This document shows positions 1 to 7,172 of a stretch of DNA of 8,964 bases, in pieces; positions within the stretch are counted from its first letter, which is position 1; the number at the start of each line of letters is the position of its first letter. The notes beneath the pieces are model-generated. The model searched no databases, was not told the DNA's origin, and was given only the letters and a program-made list of their open reading frames with translations. Position numbers and translations under genes: made by a program. This stretch comes from Pseudobacteriovorax antillogorgiicola (GTDB lineage Bacteria; Bdellovibrionota_B; Oligoflexia; Oligoflexales; RGVZ01), in NCBI GenBank assembly GCA_945897695.1, contig CAMDGW010000091.1, positions 1 to 8,964 on the forward strand, given 5' to 3'.

Positions 1-2
1 AA

Positions 3-737
3 ACCGACTATGACACTTTGCTGGTGCGCACTCTACTCCTTCATGCAAGTGGTGCTTGGCTAGATGCAATCAAGATATTTGACGTCATGCCACGGAGTGT
101 AAGAAACGGATTACCGATTGGATTTGAACGGGTTCTTTTTCCGAGAAAATATGCGGAAATTGTAAAATTAAAAGCAGCTAAACTTGATGTGGATCCCGAT
201 TTCGTGTTTGCCCTAATGCGGCAGGAATCGGTCTTTGCAGCCGATGCAACGTCCCCTGTTGGGGCAACGGGGCTGATGCAGCTTATGCCGAGCACTGCGA
301 AGCTCGAGGCTGGGAAGCTTTCGAGTGATTATGTTGACAGCGCTAGTCGCGAAGCAATTAGGCACGCTCTTTTAAAGGACTCGTCTCTACGCGATCCTGA
401 ATTAAACGTCACTTTGGGAGTTCATCATCTTTGGCGTTTGATGAAGATTTATAAATCACCTGTCTTTGCGCTAACGGCATATAATGCGAGTCCTGCCGCA
501 ACAGTCAAATGGCAGAAGACAATTGCAACTGATGACTTGCTGACATTCATCGAGAGAATCCCCTACAAAGAAACCAGGTCATACGTAAAACTTATTCTCA
601 GAAATTATTTTTATTATAAGCGCTGGTACAACATCCCTGACGGAAAAAGCCAGATTCACATTGATACCGTAGTCGAAGAGCTGGTCAGACTTGCCAAGGC
701 AAGTCAGGAGAAAAGTCCAGTTAATTCGTTTAAGTAA
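3..737 (+). CDS. Soluble lytic murein transglycosylase, C-terminal part (5' end outside window)
   Basis: The reading frame is open to the left edge, so the gene starts upstream; the TTG at 18 is unlikely to be the true start. The visible 244 residues hold an SLT (Slt70-like, GH23) catalytic domain. This family cleaves the MurNAc-GlcNAc bond of peptidoglycan in the periplasm, forming 1,6-anhydroMurNAc ends. Seen: the catalytic-Glu motif MRQES (Glu codon at 225-227), then GATGLMQLMPSTA, then LTAYNASP (the family usually has AYNAGP, so Gly is Ser here), and the closing ETRSYVKLILRNYFYYKRWY segment typical of Slt proteins. The stretch before the domain (about nt 30-170) resembles the end of the helical region that precedes the catalytic domain in Slt70. 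About 35 residues follow the domain. The stop lies 2 bp from the stop of the convergent maiA-like gene. Family assignment is firm; the exact subtype is not, because the N-terminus is missing. Confidence 0.93.
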   Translation, partial: TDYDTLLVRTLLLHASGAWLDAIKIFDVMPRSVRNGLPIGFERVLFPRKYAEIVKLKAAKLDVDPDFVFALMRQESVFAADATSPVGATGLMQLMPSTAKLEAGKLSSDYVDSASREAIRHALLKDSSLRDPELNVTLGVHHLWRLMKIYKSPVFALTAYNASPAATVKWQKTIATDDLLTFIERIPYKETRSYVKLILRNYFYYKRWYNIPDGKSQIHIDTVVEELVRLAKASQEKSPVNSFK

Positions 738-739
738 CC

Positions 740-1390
740 TTAGCTCGCAGTTGCCCCTTTTTGATTATGGGGTGCGGCTGCGTCACAAGCCGGAAGTTTC
801 AAACAGGTTTCATTGATCCGGGAAATTACTGGAAGTGTTGAAATGTCTACTTTAAACCGCTGAGCATTATAAATCTGTGGCACAAGGCAAAGGTCGGCAA
901 GTGTAAGGGTGTCTCCCACACAATAAGTTTTTGCTGTCGACTTGAGAAGAGATTCGAGTTTACAAAGACCTGCGCCAATCCACTCGCTAGCCCACTTTGC
1001 TTGTTCTGCAGGGTCGCTACTGAATCTTCGAAGAACAGCGAGATTTTGTACCGGTTGAATTCCGCTGACGATCAGCTGACAAATTTGCCTAACCCGCATC
1101 CTATCCAACGAATTCTTCGGCAGAAGAGGCTTCTCTGGGTATTCCTCTTCAAGCCATTCCAAAATCGCCAGTGATTCTCCGAAGAAATTCCCATCGACTT
1201 CGAGAGCAGGAACATATCCCCCTGGATTTTTGTCTAAATACGCTGGATTGTTTTGCTCGCCATGGAGCAGATTTATCGGTGTATCCTCAAACTTTATTCC
1301 CTTGTGGTGCAAAGACCAGCGGACTCGCCAGGAACAGCTTGAACGCCAGTAATGATAAAGTGTCAGATTGTGTTTTGCGCTGTTGGTCAT
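740..1390 (-). CDS. maiA: Maleylacetoacetate isomerase / zeta-class glutathione S-transferase
   Basis: Predicted cytosolic 216-residue GST-fold enzyme. The family uses glutathione to isomerise maleylacetoacetate to fumarylacetoacetate in tyrosine/homogentisate breakdown; relatives act on maleylpyruvate or haloacids. Seen: the zeta-class active-site motif SSCSWRVR at residues 17-24, the thioredoxin-fold glutathione-binding stretch NPGGYVPALEVDG with ESLAILEWLEE, then the helical domain with IQPVQNLAVL and the signature ADLCLVPQIYNAQRFKVD. The length matches the family (about 210-220). The ATG start shares 4 bp (ATGA) with the end of sfsA, and AAGGA lies 8 bp upstream of it. It is the last gene of the dsbD-patatin-sfsA-maiA unit. 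No homogentisate dioxygenase or fumarylacetoacetase gene is visible nearby, so the physiological substrate is unproven and a general GST role is possible. Confidence 0.9.
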   Translation of the reverse strand: MTNSAKHNLTLYHYWRSSCSWRVRWSLHHKGIKFEDTPINLLHGEQNNPAYLDKNPGGYVPALEVDGNFFGESLAILEWLEEEYPEKPLLPKNSLDRMRVRQICQLIVSGIQPVQNLAVLRRFSSDPAEQAKWASEWIGAGLCKLESLLKSTAKTYCVGDTLTLADLCLVPQIYNAQRFKVDISTLPVISRINETCLKLPACDAAAPHNQKGATAS

Positions 1391-2100
1391 AGGGTGAATC
1401 CTTCCAATTTAACTGGAACCGTATCTCCAGTGGTCATCGAATTAAGGGCGCTCAAGGCGCGTACTGCAATGATTTCGACGCCTTCTGTAGCGGCTTTTCG
1501 TAGGGTTGCTGCGTATTCTGGATCAATAGTATCAGCTGGTGAAAATTGGCGACCTTCGGGTCGATTGACGAAGAAAACCATGACAGCTCGCTGGCCAGAT
1601 TTAACGACGTCCATTAGTTCTTCAAGGTGCTTTCGCCCGCGCTCGGTAACCGCGTCGGGAAATAAAATACTTTCGCCCCGGAGTAACGTTGTATTCTTGA
1701 TTTCAACGTAGCAAGCAGGCAGACCTTTGGCTTCCAGGAGTAGATCAATCCGACTATTTTTGCCGTATTTGACCTCACGGCGAACAGTTTCATAACCTGT
1801 TAAACCAGGGATTTTGCCCTGTGCAACTGCTTCCGCCACAATTTGATTGGGTCGCGCAGTGTTAATGCCGATGAATCCACTCTCAACTTCCGTAAACTCC
1901 CAGGTCCAGGCGAGCTTGCGTTTGGGATCATCAGAATGACTAACCCAGATGGTACAGCCCTCTTGATAACAGCTTTCCATGCTGCCGGTATTGGGGCAAT
2001 GGGCTGTGACAATGGCGCCATCCGTGAGTTTTACATCGGCCAGAAAGCGTTTATAGCGTTTGAGAAGCGTGCCTTTATGCAAAGCTGTCGAAAAGTGCAC
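1387..2100 (-). CDS. sfsA: SfsA family protein (sugar fermentation stimulation protein homolog)
   Basis: 237 residues, close to the usual length of about 235. Seen: an N-terminal OB-like region with GTLLKRYKRFLADV, the conserved CPNTGSM motif (about residues 35-41), TWEFTEVESGFIGINTARPN, and a nuclease-like core with RIDLLLE, YVEIKNTTL (D...ExK arrangement) and FPDAVTERGRKHLEELM. The family was named for effects on maltose metabolism in E. coli and is described as DNA-binding; its fold resembles restriction-type nucleases, but a settled activity is not established. The start is GTG at 2100: the N-terminus MHFSTALHKGTLLKRYKRFLADV-type alignment begins exactly as in E. coli SfsA (MEFSPPLQ...), and AAGGGAAG lies about 5-7 bp upstream. 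The first 26 bp overlap the 3' end of the patatin gene and the stop overlaps the maiA start by 4 bp, implying translational coupling. Confidence 0.95.
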   Translation of the reverse strand: MHFSTALHKGTLLKRYKRFLADVKLTDGAIVTAHCPNTGSMESCYQEGCTIWVSHSDDPKRKLAWTWEFTEVESGFIGINTARPNQIVAEAVAQGKIPGLTGYETVRREVKYGKNSRIDLLLEAKGLPACYVEIKNTTLLRGESILFPDAVTERGRKHLEELMDVVKSGQRAVMVFFVNRPEGRQFSPADTIDPEYAATLRKAATEGVEIIAVRALSALNSMTTGDTVPVKLEGFTL

Positions 2101-3646
2101 CGTCTTCCCTTTCGATTTCTTTAATTTGTTCGATCGAGGCGAGTTTCATGCCGTACTTACGAAGCTTTTCGCTATAGACTTTATGGCGCTCCCGCAGTTG
2201 ACGAATAGTTTGCCGGTAGGCCATGTGTATGACTTGTGTGCGGATACGGTAGCGCATTGGGCTTCCTGCCATTAAGTGAGCGACCTCTTCATCGGGCTGG
2301 AAAACTATAAAGTCTGTGTCTGGATAGCGCTCTGTTAGGTGTGTTAGCACAGAGTGAAAGCGAGTATAGACCAGTGCTTTAATGGTCTGGATGAGTGAAT
2401 AGTAGCCGCCTTTTTTGTCAAGAGTCCCGGGAATCAGCGAGCCTAATGGTTTTACGGGGTCGATGATAAAGATCAATTTACAGTCGCGCTCAACAACGAG
2501 TTCTAGATTGCAGGTCTTCGTGATTTGGCCGTCGATAAACCACCGACCGCCAAGCTGCGCTGGCTCAAACACGAGAGGAAGAGCGCAAGAAGCATAGATA
2601 GCCTCGCTGATGGGAACATTGTTCCAGGGCTCACGCCCAAAAACTACGTGTTCAAACGAGTCCATATCAGTGCCACCAATATAAAGTTCTGTCTTAAGGG
2701 ACTGAAAGTTATCCTCACTCCCGGAAACCTTTATACAATGGCGGATATAGTTTCGAAGGGATTCGCCTTTGAAAAAACCGGTCGGAATAGCTTTCAGTGT
2801 CTGCTTGATCCATCGCGACGGGTCAATGCCAGACCATGTAAAGCTTTCTCTGAGCAGACGAGCAATGATGCCAGTGCCAGCCAAATCAAAAACAGTACTG
2901 CTGGTGAAAGGCTCGATCAAATCCGACTTACCATGCATAGCCTTGATCACTTCGATGGTGGGTACCTTACCCGCTATGAGACAGCATCCAATACTTCCAC
3001 TGGAAACTCCTGAATAAACATCGGCATCGCGTACTGTCCGGCCAGAGATGCAGCGTTCAAGAGCATGGGTGACGCCCAATTGGTAAAGAAAGCCTTCAAG
3101 ACCTCCGCCACTCATGGCGATACCAATCTTAGGTTTTTTCTTGTCGTTAACGGTGAGAAGCCCATAGAGCCAGCGCAGGACCGTTGCCGTGTTGCGTGGC
3201 GCCACACAAACATCTTGAACGTGAACTCTTCCTAGCTGGAAAGCTCTCGCTGTTTGCGACTTGTGAGTGGAGCGTGCTTTTGCATCGTCCAGAATCGCAA
3301 CCGAGCGACTCATTGGGAACATGAAATCAGGCCCCCAAAGTTCAGCGAAACTGGCGACATCTCTACGAATTTGTTCGAGGGCCAGTTCAGCTGGTTCAGC
3401 ATCTTCACCCCGCTCATCATAAACCAGGAGGTCTACTGGATGCTGCCTTAGGTGTGGTGTGACGGCGTTAATATTAGTGAGTAGGTGCAGTCGCAAGGTC
3501 ACGCCGGGCATCAAGTGGTGGGTAATCTCCCACCCTGGCCCAATTGCAGAACGATCATCAATGGGTTGGCCATTTAAGTGAACAATCGAGCGTGTTACGG
3601 TCTCGCTCTGGCTTGGGGATGCAAGGTAGACGACATGTTTAATCAT
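2075..3646 (-). CDS. Patatin-like phospholipase with an extra N-terminal domain
   Basis: 523 residues, two parts. Residues about 173-400 form a patatin (Ser-Asp dyad acyl hydrolase) domain. Seen: the oxyanion loop SGGGLEG at 179-185, the nucleophile elbow GVSSG at 213-217 (Ser215 as nucleophile), the ASCALPLVFEP motif at 352-362, and the catalytic Asp372-Gly373 (FIDGQ). Enzymes of this family hydrolyse acyl esters of phospholipids or neutral lipids; the substrate here cannot be read from sequence. Residues 1-165 are not a patatin part; they alternate hydrophobic strands and helices (VVYLAS, VDLLVYDERG, SVAILDD) and look Rossmann- or receiver-like, without a recognised family. The C-terminal 120 residues are helical and charged. 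I see no signal peptide or membrane segment, so a cytoplasmic or peripheral location is inferred. The ATG overlaps the dsbD stop by 4 bp (ATGA), with AGGT about 6 bp upstream; the 3' end overlaps sfsA by 26 bp. Confidence 0.9.
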   Translation of the reverse strand: MIKHVVYLASPSQSETVTRSIVHLNGQPIDDRSAIGPGWEITHHLMPGVTLRLHLLTNINAVTPHLRQHPVDLLVYDERGEDAEPAELALEQIRRDVASFAELWGPDFMFPMSRSVAILDDAKARSTHKSQTARAFQLGRVHVQDVCVAPRNTATVLRWLYGLLTVNDKKKPKIGIAMSGGGLEGFLYQLGVTHALERCISGRTVRDADVYSGVSSGSIGCCLIAGKVPTIEVIKAMHGKSDLIEPFTSSTVFDLAGTGIIARLLRESFTWSGIDPSRWIKQTLKAIPTGFFKGESLRNYIRHCIKVSGSEDNFQSLKTELYIGGTDMDSFEHVVFGREPWNNVPISEAIYASCALPLVFEPAQLGGRWFIDGQITKTCNLELVVERDCKLIFIIDPVKPLGSLIPGTLDKKGGYYSLIQTIKALVYTRFHSVLTHLTERYPDTDFIVFQPDEEVAHLMAGSPMRYRIRTQVIHMAYRQTIRQLRERHKVYSEKLRKYGMKLASIEQIKEIEREDGALFDSFA

Positions 3647-5559
3647 CGGCTACCTGATGGGTCAGCGCTAAATTTTTTCAGTTGCTCTAGTAGCGAGGGT
3701 GCTCCAGTGTAACCGGTGATAGCCTGTTTCTTGCCTAAGTCTCCAGATGGCGGCAGCAACGTTAATGTCGGCAACCCGGGAAGTTCATAGCGCTGCTGGA
3801 TGGCATCATTTTCATCATTGATTTCTGTCAGATCGAACTTCAGTGGGATCCAATTTTGATCAATTTCGGCCACGACATCAGGGTCGACAAATGTGGTGGC
3901 ATCCATTTTCTTGCATGCTTCGCACCACTCAGCCCAAGCATCTACGAGAATTGGTTTGCCAGATTGGCCGGCTGCTTCGGTGGCTTCTTTTTCGGTATGA
4001 TACCATTTGATTGTTTTGGCATCCGAGCTGCCTGCGCGTGTTAAAGCCTGGATTCCAAAAAACACTCCCAAGCCAAGTGAGAGGGTAGGAGCAAGGAAGA
4101 CTGCTTTGCGGTGGTGAAGGCTCGTTCGAAAAATCACAAGAGCACTGAGGATAATGCCAGCAATCACGCCGAAGGCGCCGATGACGGTCCAGTATGGGCG
4201 AAGGGCTGTAAATACTCCGTAGAGAGGTATGCGCAGGAAATAAAGTGCTAAGCTAAACATAACCGATGCAAACACAAGTTTTGTCAAAATCTGCACCTGG
4301 AAACTGACCCGTATCTTGCTTATTTTTGCCGCGCTGGCGCCAAGGAAGACATAGGGCAATGCAAAACCAACACTATATGTGCCCAGCAGAGCTGCTGCCT
4401 CAAAAGGCTTCTGCCGACCAGCAGTGTAGGTAAGCAGAGCGGCTAGAATTGGACCGGTGCACGGAGAGGCCACAAGACCTGCACCTGCTCCCATAAGTAG
4501 TGCATTGAAGGCTCCGCCTTTTGATGAGCCAATTTGCCCGCCAATTTGCTGAAGCTTAGAAAAGTCACCAAAGCCTAACATGCTCATGCCGAGAAGAAAC
4601 ATGACAAAGCCAAAGCTAATGGACACGGCCGGATGAGCAATAAGGTTACCAAACAGAGCGCCACTCATGGCAGCGATTAATCCAAGAAGTGTATAGGTCG
4701 CTACAATCCCTAACGCATACATGATGGAGCTAGTTAGAGCGCGAGTTGTTTGGTGTGCGAGCAGTCTGATGGTAATCGGAATCATGGGAGCGACGCACGG
4801 TGTCAGGTTGGTCAGAAGACCGCCGACAAAGGCAATCAATAGGAGCATAGCAAGGCCCATGGAGCCCGATTTTACTCGTTTGGAAAGTTGTTCTTCAATT
4901 GACGGACCTCCTGAAGACTCATTGCTTGTTGAGTTTGTCGGAGCTGAATCTGTCGCATCGTTTCCGGACTTGTCTACAGGACCGATTGATGGGGCATTCG
5001 ATTTATTTTGACTATTGGCCCCCTGAGAAGGGGAAAACGGCACGGTGATTTTCTCGGTATATGGGAAAAGGCAAATAACCTGGGTACATCCGACGTAAGT
5101 AAATTTTATAACGGCTTCGGAGGGTGACCCGTTGGTTTCAAATACAAGATTGAACGGACCGCCAGTATAAACGTTTACCTCTTTGCGGGAGATGGGGTCA
5201 AACTGCATGGAGGTGGCTGGTGCTGTTTTTGATTTAAGAGTCCAGCCTTCCGACACATCAATTTTTAATTTGTCCTCGTAGATCGTGAACTGCCGTTCGG
5301 TGCTAAGTGCCACTGTTACCGAAAGTTTCCCGGAATCCAGGTCAAATTCGTGGCCAGACAATGTCCAATGAATGACCTCCGCCGGACGAATATCAAGTTC
5401 AACCTTATCGCCACTGCCCCGGTTGGCGGCGTTGCCTTTTTCTAGCTGCTCTAGGACCGATGGGGCCTTAGGCTGCCCAGCAGCTGACGGCTCCCGGACA
5501 AAGAAAGCGGCTAGGGTCATCAGGGAGGGCAGAATGAGTGAGATTTTAGGTCTAAACAT
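3643..5559 (-). CDS. dsbD: Thiol:disulfide interchange protein DsbD (three-domain form)
   Basis: Inner-membrane protein that in its family passes electrons from cytoplasmic thioredoxin to periplasmic partners (DsbC/DsbG, cytochrome c maturation). With the start at 5559 it has 638 residues and the full domain order. It has a signal peptide (MFRPK then a hydrophobic run, likely cut near PSAAG). Next is an N-terminal beta domain with the pair Cys158-x4-Cys163 (GCTQVIC; E. coli has five residues between). A Ser/Asn/Thr-rich linker follows at about 180-225, then eight predicted membrane segments with LTPCVAP (Cys255) and ASPCTGP (Cys367), then a C-terminal thioredoxin domain with WCEAC (Cys546, Cys549) and a cis-Pro at 597. 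All six redox cysteines are present. Start choice: ATG at 5559 has AGGA 9 bp upstream and begins a clean signal peptide; the in-frame ATG at 5586 lacks a ribosome site. First gene of the four-gene operon. Confidence 0.93.
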   Translation of the reverse strand: MFRPKISLILPSLMTLAAFFVREPSAAGQPKAPSVLEQLEKGNAANRGSGDKVELDIRPAEVIHWTLSGHEFDLDSGKLSVTVALSTERQFTIYEDKLKIDVSEGWTLKSKTAPATSMQFDPISRKEVNVYTGGPFNLVFETNGSPSEAVIKFTYVGCTQVICLFPYTEKITVPFSPSQGANSQNKSNAPSIGPVDKSGNDATDSAPTNSTSNESSGGPSIEEQLSKRVKSGSMGLAMLLLIAFVGGLLTNLTPCVAPMIPITIRLLAHQTTRALTSSIMYALGIVATYTLLGLIAAMSGALFGNLIAHPAVSISFGFVMFLLGMSMLGFGDFSKLQQIGGQIGSSKGGAFNALLMGAGAGLVASPCTGPILAALLTYTAGRQKPFEAAALLGTYSVGFALPYVFLGASAAKISKIRVSFQVQILTKLVFASVMFSLALYFLRIPLYGVFTALRPYWTVIGAFGVIAGIILSALVIFRTSLHHRKAVFLAPTLSLGLGVFFGIQALTRAGSSDAKTIKWYHTEKEATEAAGQSGKPILVDAWAEWCEACKKMDATTFVDPDVVAEIDQNWIPLKFDLTEINDENDAIQQRYELPGLPTLTLLPPSGDLGKKQAITGYTGAPSLLEQLKKFSADPSGSR

Positions 5560-5668
5560 GCAGTATATTCCTGATAGAGCATTCATGTCAGGAGTTTAGG
5601 GCATTTTGACGAGACTTCATACATGAAAAATCAGGGTTGATCTAACTGCCAAAAATGTCAAAAAACTA

Positions 5669-5698
5669 TTGACTTGAGGGCCGAATCGTCGGTAATAA
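5669..5698 (+). promoter_or_regulatory. Sigma70-type promoter for rplX
   Basis: TTGACT (-35, 5669-5674) and TAATAA (-10, 5693-5698) are separated by 18 bp. The -35 is preceded by an A-rich stretch (about 5650-5668) that resembles an UP element. The expected transcript start is near 5705, giving a leader of about 65 nt before the L24 start codon. The leader can form a small hairpin right at its 5' end (CTGAT 5706-5710 with ATCAG 5723-5727). No experimental support; the match is by eye. Confidence 0.6.
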
Positions 5699-5771
5699 CC
5701 TCACTCTGATTTTTTAAAATCTATCAGTGTTTTATTGTTAATCGTTAAGCTTGAGAATGGATGAGACGAGT

Positions 5772-6110
5772 ATGCACACCGCTCTGAAATGTGAAGTCAG
5801 AACTCGCCTGAAAAAAGGCGACGAAGTCAAAGTTATTGCAGGAAAAGACAAGGGTAAGACCGGCAAGATCCTCCGCATGATACGCAAGTACGATCGCGTG
5901 GTTGTTGATGGTGTGAACATCATGAAGCGTCACACTAAGCCAAGCTTGTCTAACCAGGACGGCGGAATTGTAGATAAGACCGTTGGCATCCATATCAGCA
6001 ATGTTATGCTTATCGACCCGAAGTCAAAGAAGGCAACTCGCGTTGGCTTTAAGACAGAGGGTGGAAAAAAGGTTCGATTTGCTAAGGACTCGGGCACTAT
6101 TATTGCCTGA
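5772..6110 (+). CDS. rplX: 50S ribosomal protein L24
   Basis: 112 residues from the ATG at 5772, close to the usual 100-110. L24 (uL24) binds 23S rRNA near its 5' end and helps initiate large-subunit assembly. Seen: the KOW motif KKGDEVKVIAGKDKGKTGKI near the N-terminus, DGVNIMKRHTKP, the GGIVDKTVGIHISNVMLIDP segment and the TRVGFKTEGGKKVRFAKDSG tail, all in canonical order. In-frame TTG (5751) and ATG (5757) codons lie upstream. I prefer 5772 because a GAG-type weak ribosome site sits 6 bp ahead and the length fits the family better; 5757 remains possible. The gene is monocistronic here, with its own promoter and a terminator downstream; its usual partners rplN and rplE are absent on both sides. 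Confidence 0.95.
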   Translation: MHTALKCEVRTRLKKGDEVKVIAGKDKGKTGKILRMIRKYDRVVVDGVNIMKRHTKPSLSNQDGGIVDKTVGIHISNVMLIDPKSKKATRVGFKTEGGKKVRFAKDSGTIIA

Positions 6111-6212
6111 TCTTTAGTGTTTTCGGATAAATCTCCTTTCGTGTGTTTGGGGGCGCTGGGGTTTACCTTGGCGCTTCGGTTTTATTTAATCTGTTAAAAA
6201 AGCACCGGTTTG

Positions 6213-6266
6213 AACAAAAGAAAGCCCCAGAGCTGATTGTAGGTTCTGGGGCTTTCTTTTGTTTTT
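6213..6266. terminator. Strong bidirectional rho-independent terminator
   Basis: A perfect 19-bp inverted repeat: left arm 6213-6231 (AACAAAAGAAAGCCCCAGA), right arm 6245-6263, 13-nt loop. The core is G+C rich (GCCCCAGA/TCTGGGGC) and the outer stem is A on one side and T on the other, so either strand gives a hairpin followed by a U-rich run (TTTCTTTTGTTTTT on +). It lies between convergent rplX (+) and the desaturase (-) and probably ends both transcripts. The rest of 6111-6285 shows no gene. Confidence 0.9.
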
Positions 6267-6285
6267 AGGGGCGTCTTACAGCATA

Positions 6286-7089
6286 TCAGTAGGTTGCCAC
6301 GACTGCGATTTCTGGGTCTTCGCTCGCTGCCATAGCGTCTTTTCCCGATGCAACGTGCAGAATTTCAACGACCGATAGGGACGCTAGAACCTGAGTTATA
6401 AACCAGCCGAAGTCTAGCTCAAACCATCGCATAGAAAATTTGGCCGACTTTGGAAACCGGTGATGGTTGTTTTGAAATCCTTCGCCAAAACAGGTCAAGG
6501 CAACCAGAGTGTTGTTTCGGGAGTCGTCACTCGTTTTGAAGTTACGGTATCCATGGGCATGTCCGAAGGCGTTGACCAGCCATCCCTGGATCGGATGACT
6601 CATCATACCTGCAAAGTAAGCATATCCTAGAAGCCAGGAGTTAAAGACCATCCCGCAAGTGAGCCACACTGCTGCATGAAGTGCATAGGGCAGGGCCCAA
6701 AGTCTCTTGCGGTTAAGGAGACTCACATCAAAGTCTAAGTCGCGGACGATATTTGTATATTCTGGCTTTTTCCGCATGAGGCCGCGAATTGTTAACTCGT
6801 ACGACCTAAGTTGGCCGAGCATTGTTCCAAGGAGCCCCCAGCGCTTTGGACTATGAGGATCATTCATGGTATCTGAATACATGTGGTGCATGCGATGCAT
6901 GCATGCCCAGGCCTTGAGATCAATCCCAGTAATCCAGCTACCACTGATCACAATGAATTTACGTAGCTTTGGGTGAATTCGAATCGATTCATGAGTAAAG
7001 CCGCGGTGATAGAACACCGAAATGTAGGTCATATTCAGGCAGTAGGTTCCCAGAAACACTGCTGTGCAAAGCCAGTAATAGTTGGTCAT
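6286..7089 (-). CDS. Membrane fatty acid desaturase (acyl-CoA/acyl-lipid delta-9 type)
   Basis: 267-residue integral membrane di-iron desaturase, a family that inserts a cis double bond into fatty acyl chains and so tunes membrane fluidity. Seen: hydrophobic N-terminus (residues 5-25), box 1 H28-RGFT-H33, box 2 H65-RM-H68-H69, the NAFGHAHG motif (171-180; an extra His ligand region in stearoyl-CoA desaturases), DDSRNN, and box 3 GEGFQNNHHRFP (204-212). In box 3 the first position is Gln206 where stearoyl-type enzymes usually have His. The hydrophobic stretches at about 134-166 and 227-247 give the usual membrane-embedded pattern. Start ATG at 7089 has GGAGG 9 bp upstream. It has its own promoter-like sequence and a terminator at its 3' end, so it is probably transcribed alone. 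Regiospecificity and whether the substrate is acyl-CoA or phospholipid cannot be read from sequence. Confidence 0.92.
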   Translation of the reverse strand: MTNYYWLCTAVFLGTYCLNMTYISVFYHRGFTHESIRIHPKLRKFIVISGSWITGIDLKAWACMHRMHHMYSDTMNDPHSPKRWGLLGTMLGQLRSYELTIRGLMRKKPEYTNIVRDLDFDVSLLNRKRLWALPYALHAAVWLTCGMVFNSWLLGYAYFAGMMSHPIQGWLVNAFGHAHGYRNFKTSDDSRNNTLVALTCFGEGFQNNHHRFPKSAKFSMRWFELDFGWFITQVLASLSVVEILHVASGKDAMAASEDPEIAVVATY

Positions 7090-7122
7090 GGTTTTGTAGC
7101 CTCCACTTGTATTCGTGAACTA

Positions 7123-7151
7123 TCTATATCTTCCTATGCCTTCGCCGGCAA
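7123..7151 (-). promoter_or_regulatory. Likely promoter of the desaturase gene
   Basis: On the minus strand TTGCCG (-35, 7146-7151) and TATAGA (-10, 7123-7128) are separated by 17 bp. Each matches the sigma70 consensus at four of six positions. The transcript would start near 7115, leaving a 25-nt leader that carries the GGAGG ribosome site. The inverted repeat at 7173-7198 lies just upstream of the -35. Confidence 0.45.
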
Positions 7152-7172
7152 TTTCGCAAGTAGCGCAGTTTA

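Noticed and set aside
1352..3451. Several plus-strand open frames (for example 1352-1711, 1843-2124, 2525-3013) opposite sfsA and the patatin gene.
   Set aside because: They are antisense to well-supported coding regions and their translations resemble no protein family; they are frame shadows.
5560..5586. Starting dsbD at the upstream ATG (5586), adding nine residues.
   Set aside because: No ribosome site precedes it, and the added residues sit ahead of a well-formed signal peptide; ATG 5559 has AGGA at good spacing.
5633..5661. A perfect TTGACA on the minus strand (5656-5661) as the -35 of a dsbD promoter.
   Set aside because: The sequence 16-18 bp downstream (AACCCT region) is a poor -10, so I cannot define a promoter, though one must lie in or near this gap.
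6153..6183. A second hairpin (GCGC 6153-6156 with GCGC 6171-6174, then TTCGGTTTT) as an rplX terminator.
   Set aside because: The stem relies on several G-U pairs and the T-run is distant; the 6213-6266 element is far stronger.
6886..6908. Repeated ATGCATGC-like bases.
   Set aside because: They encode the second histidine box of the desaturase (His, Met and Cys codons) and are explained by coding.
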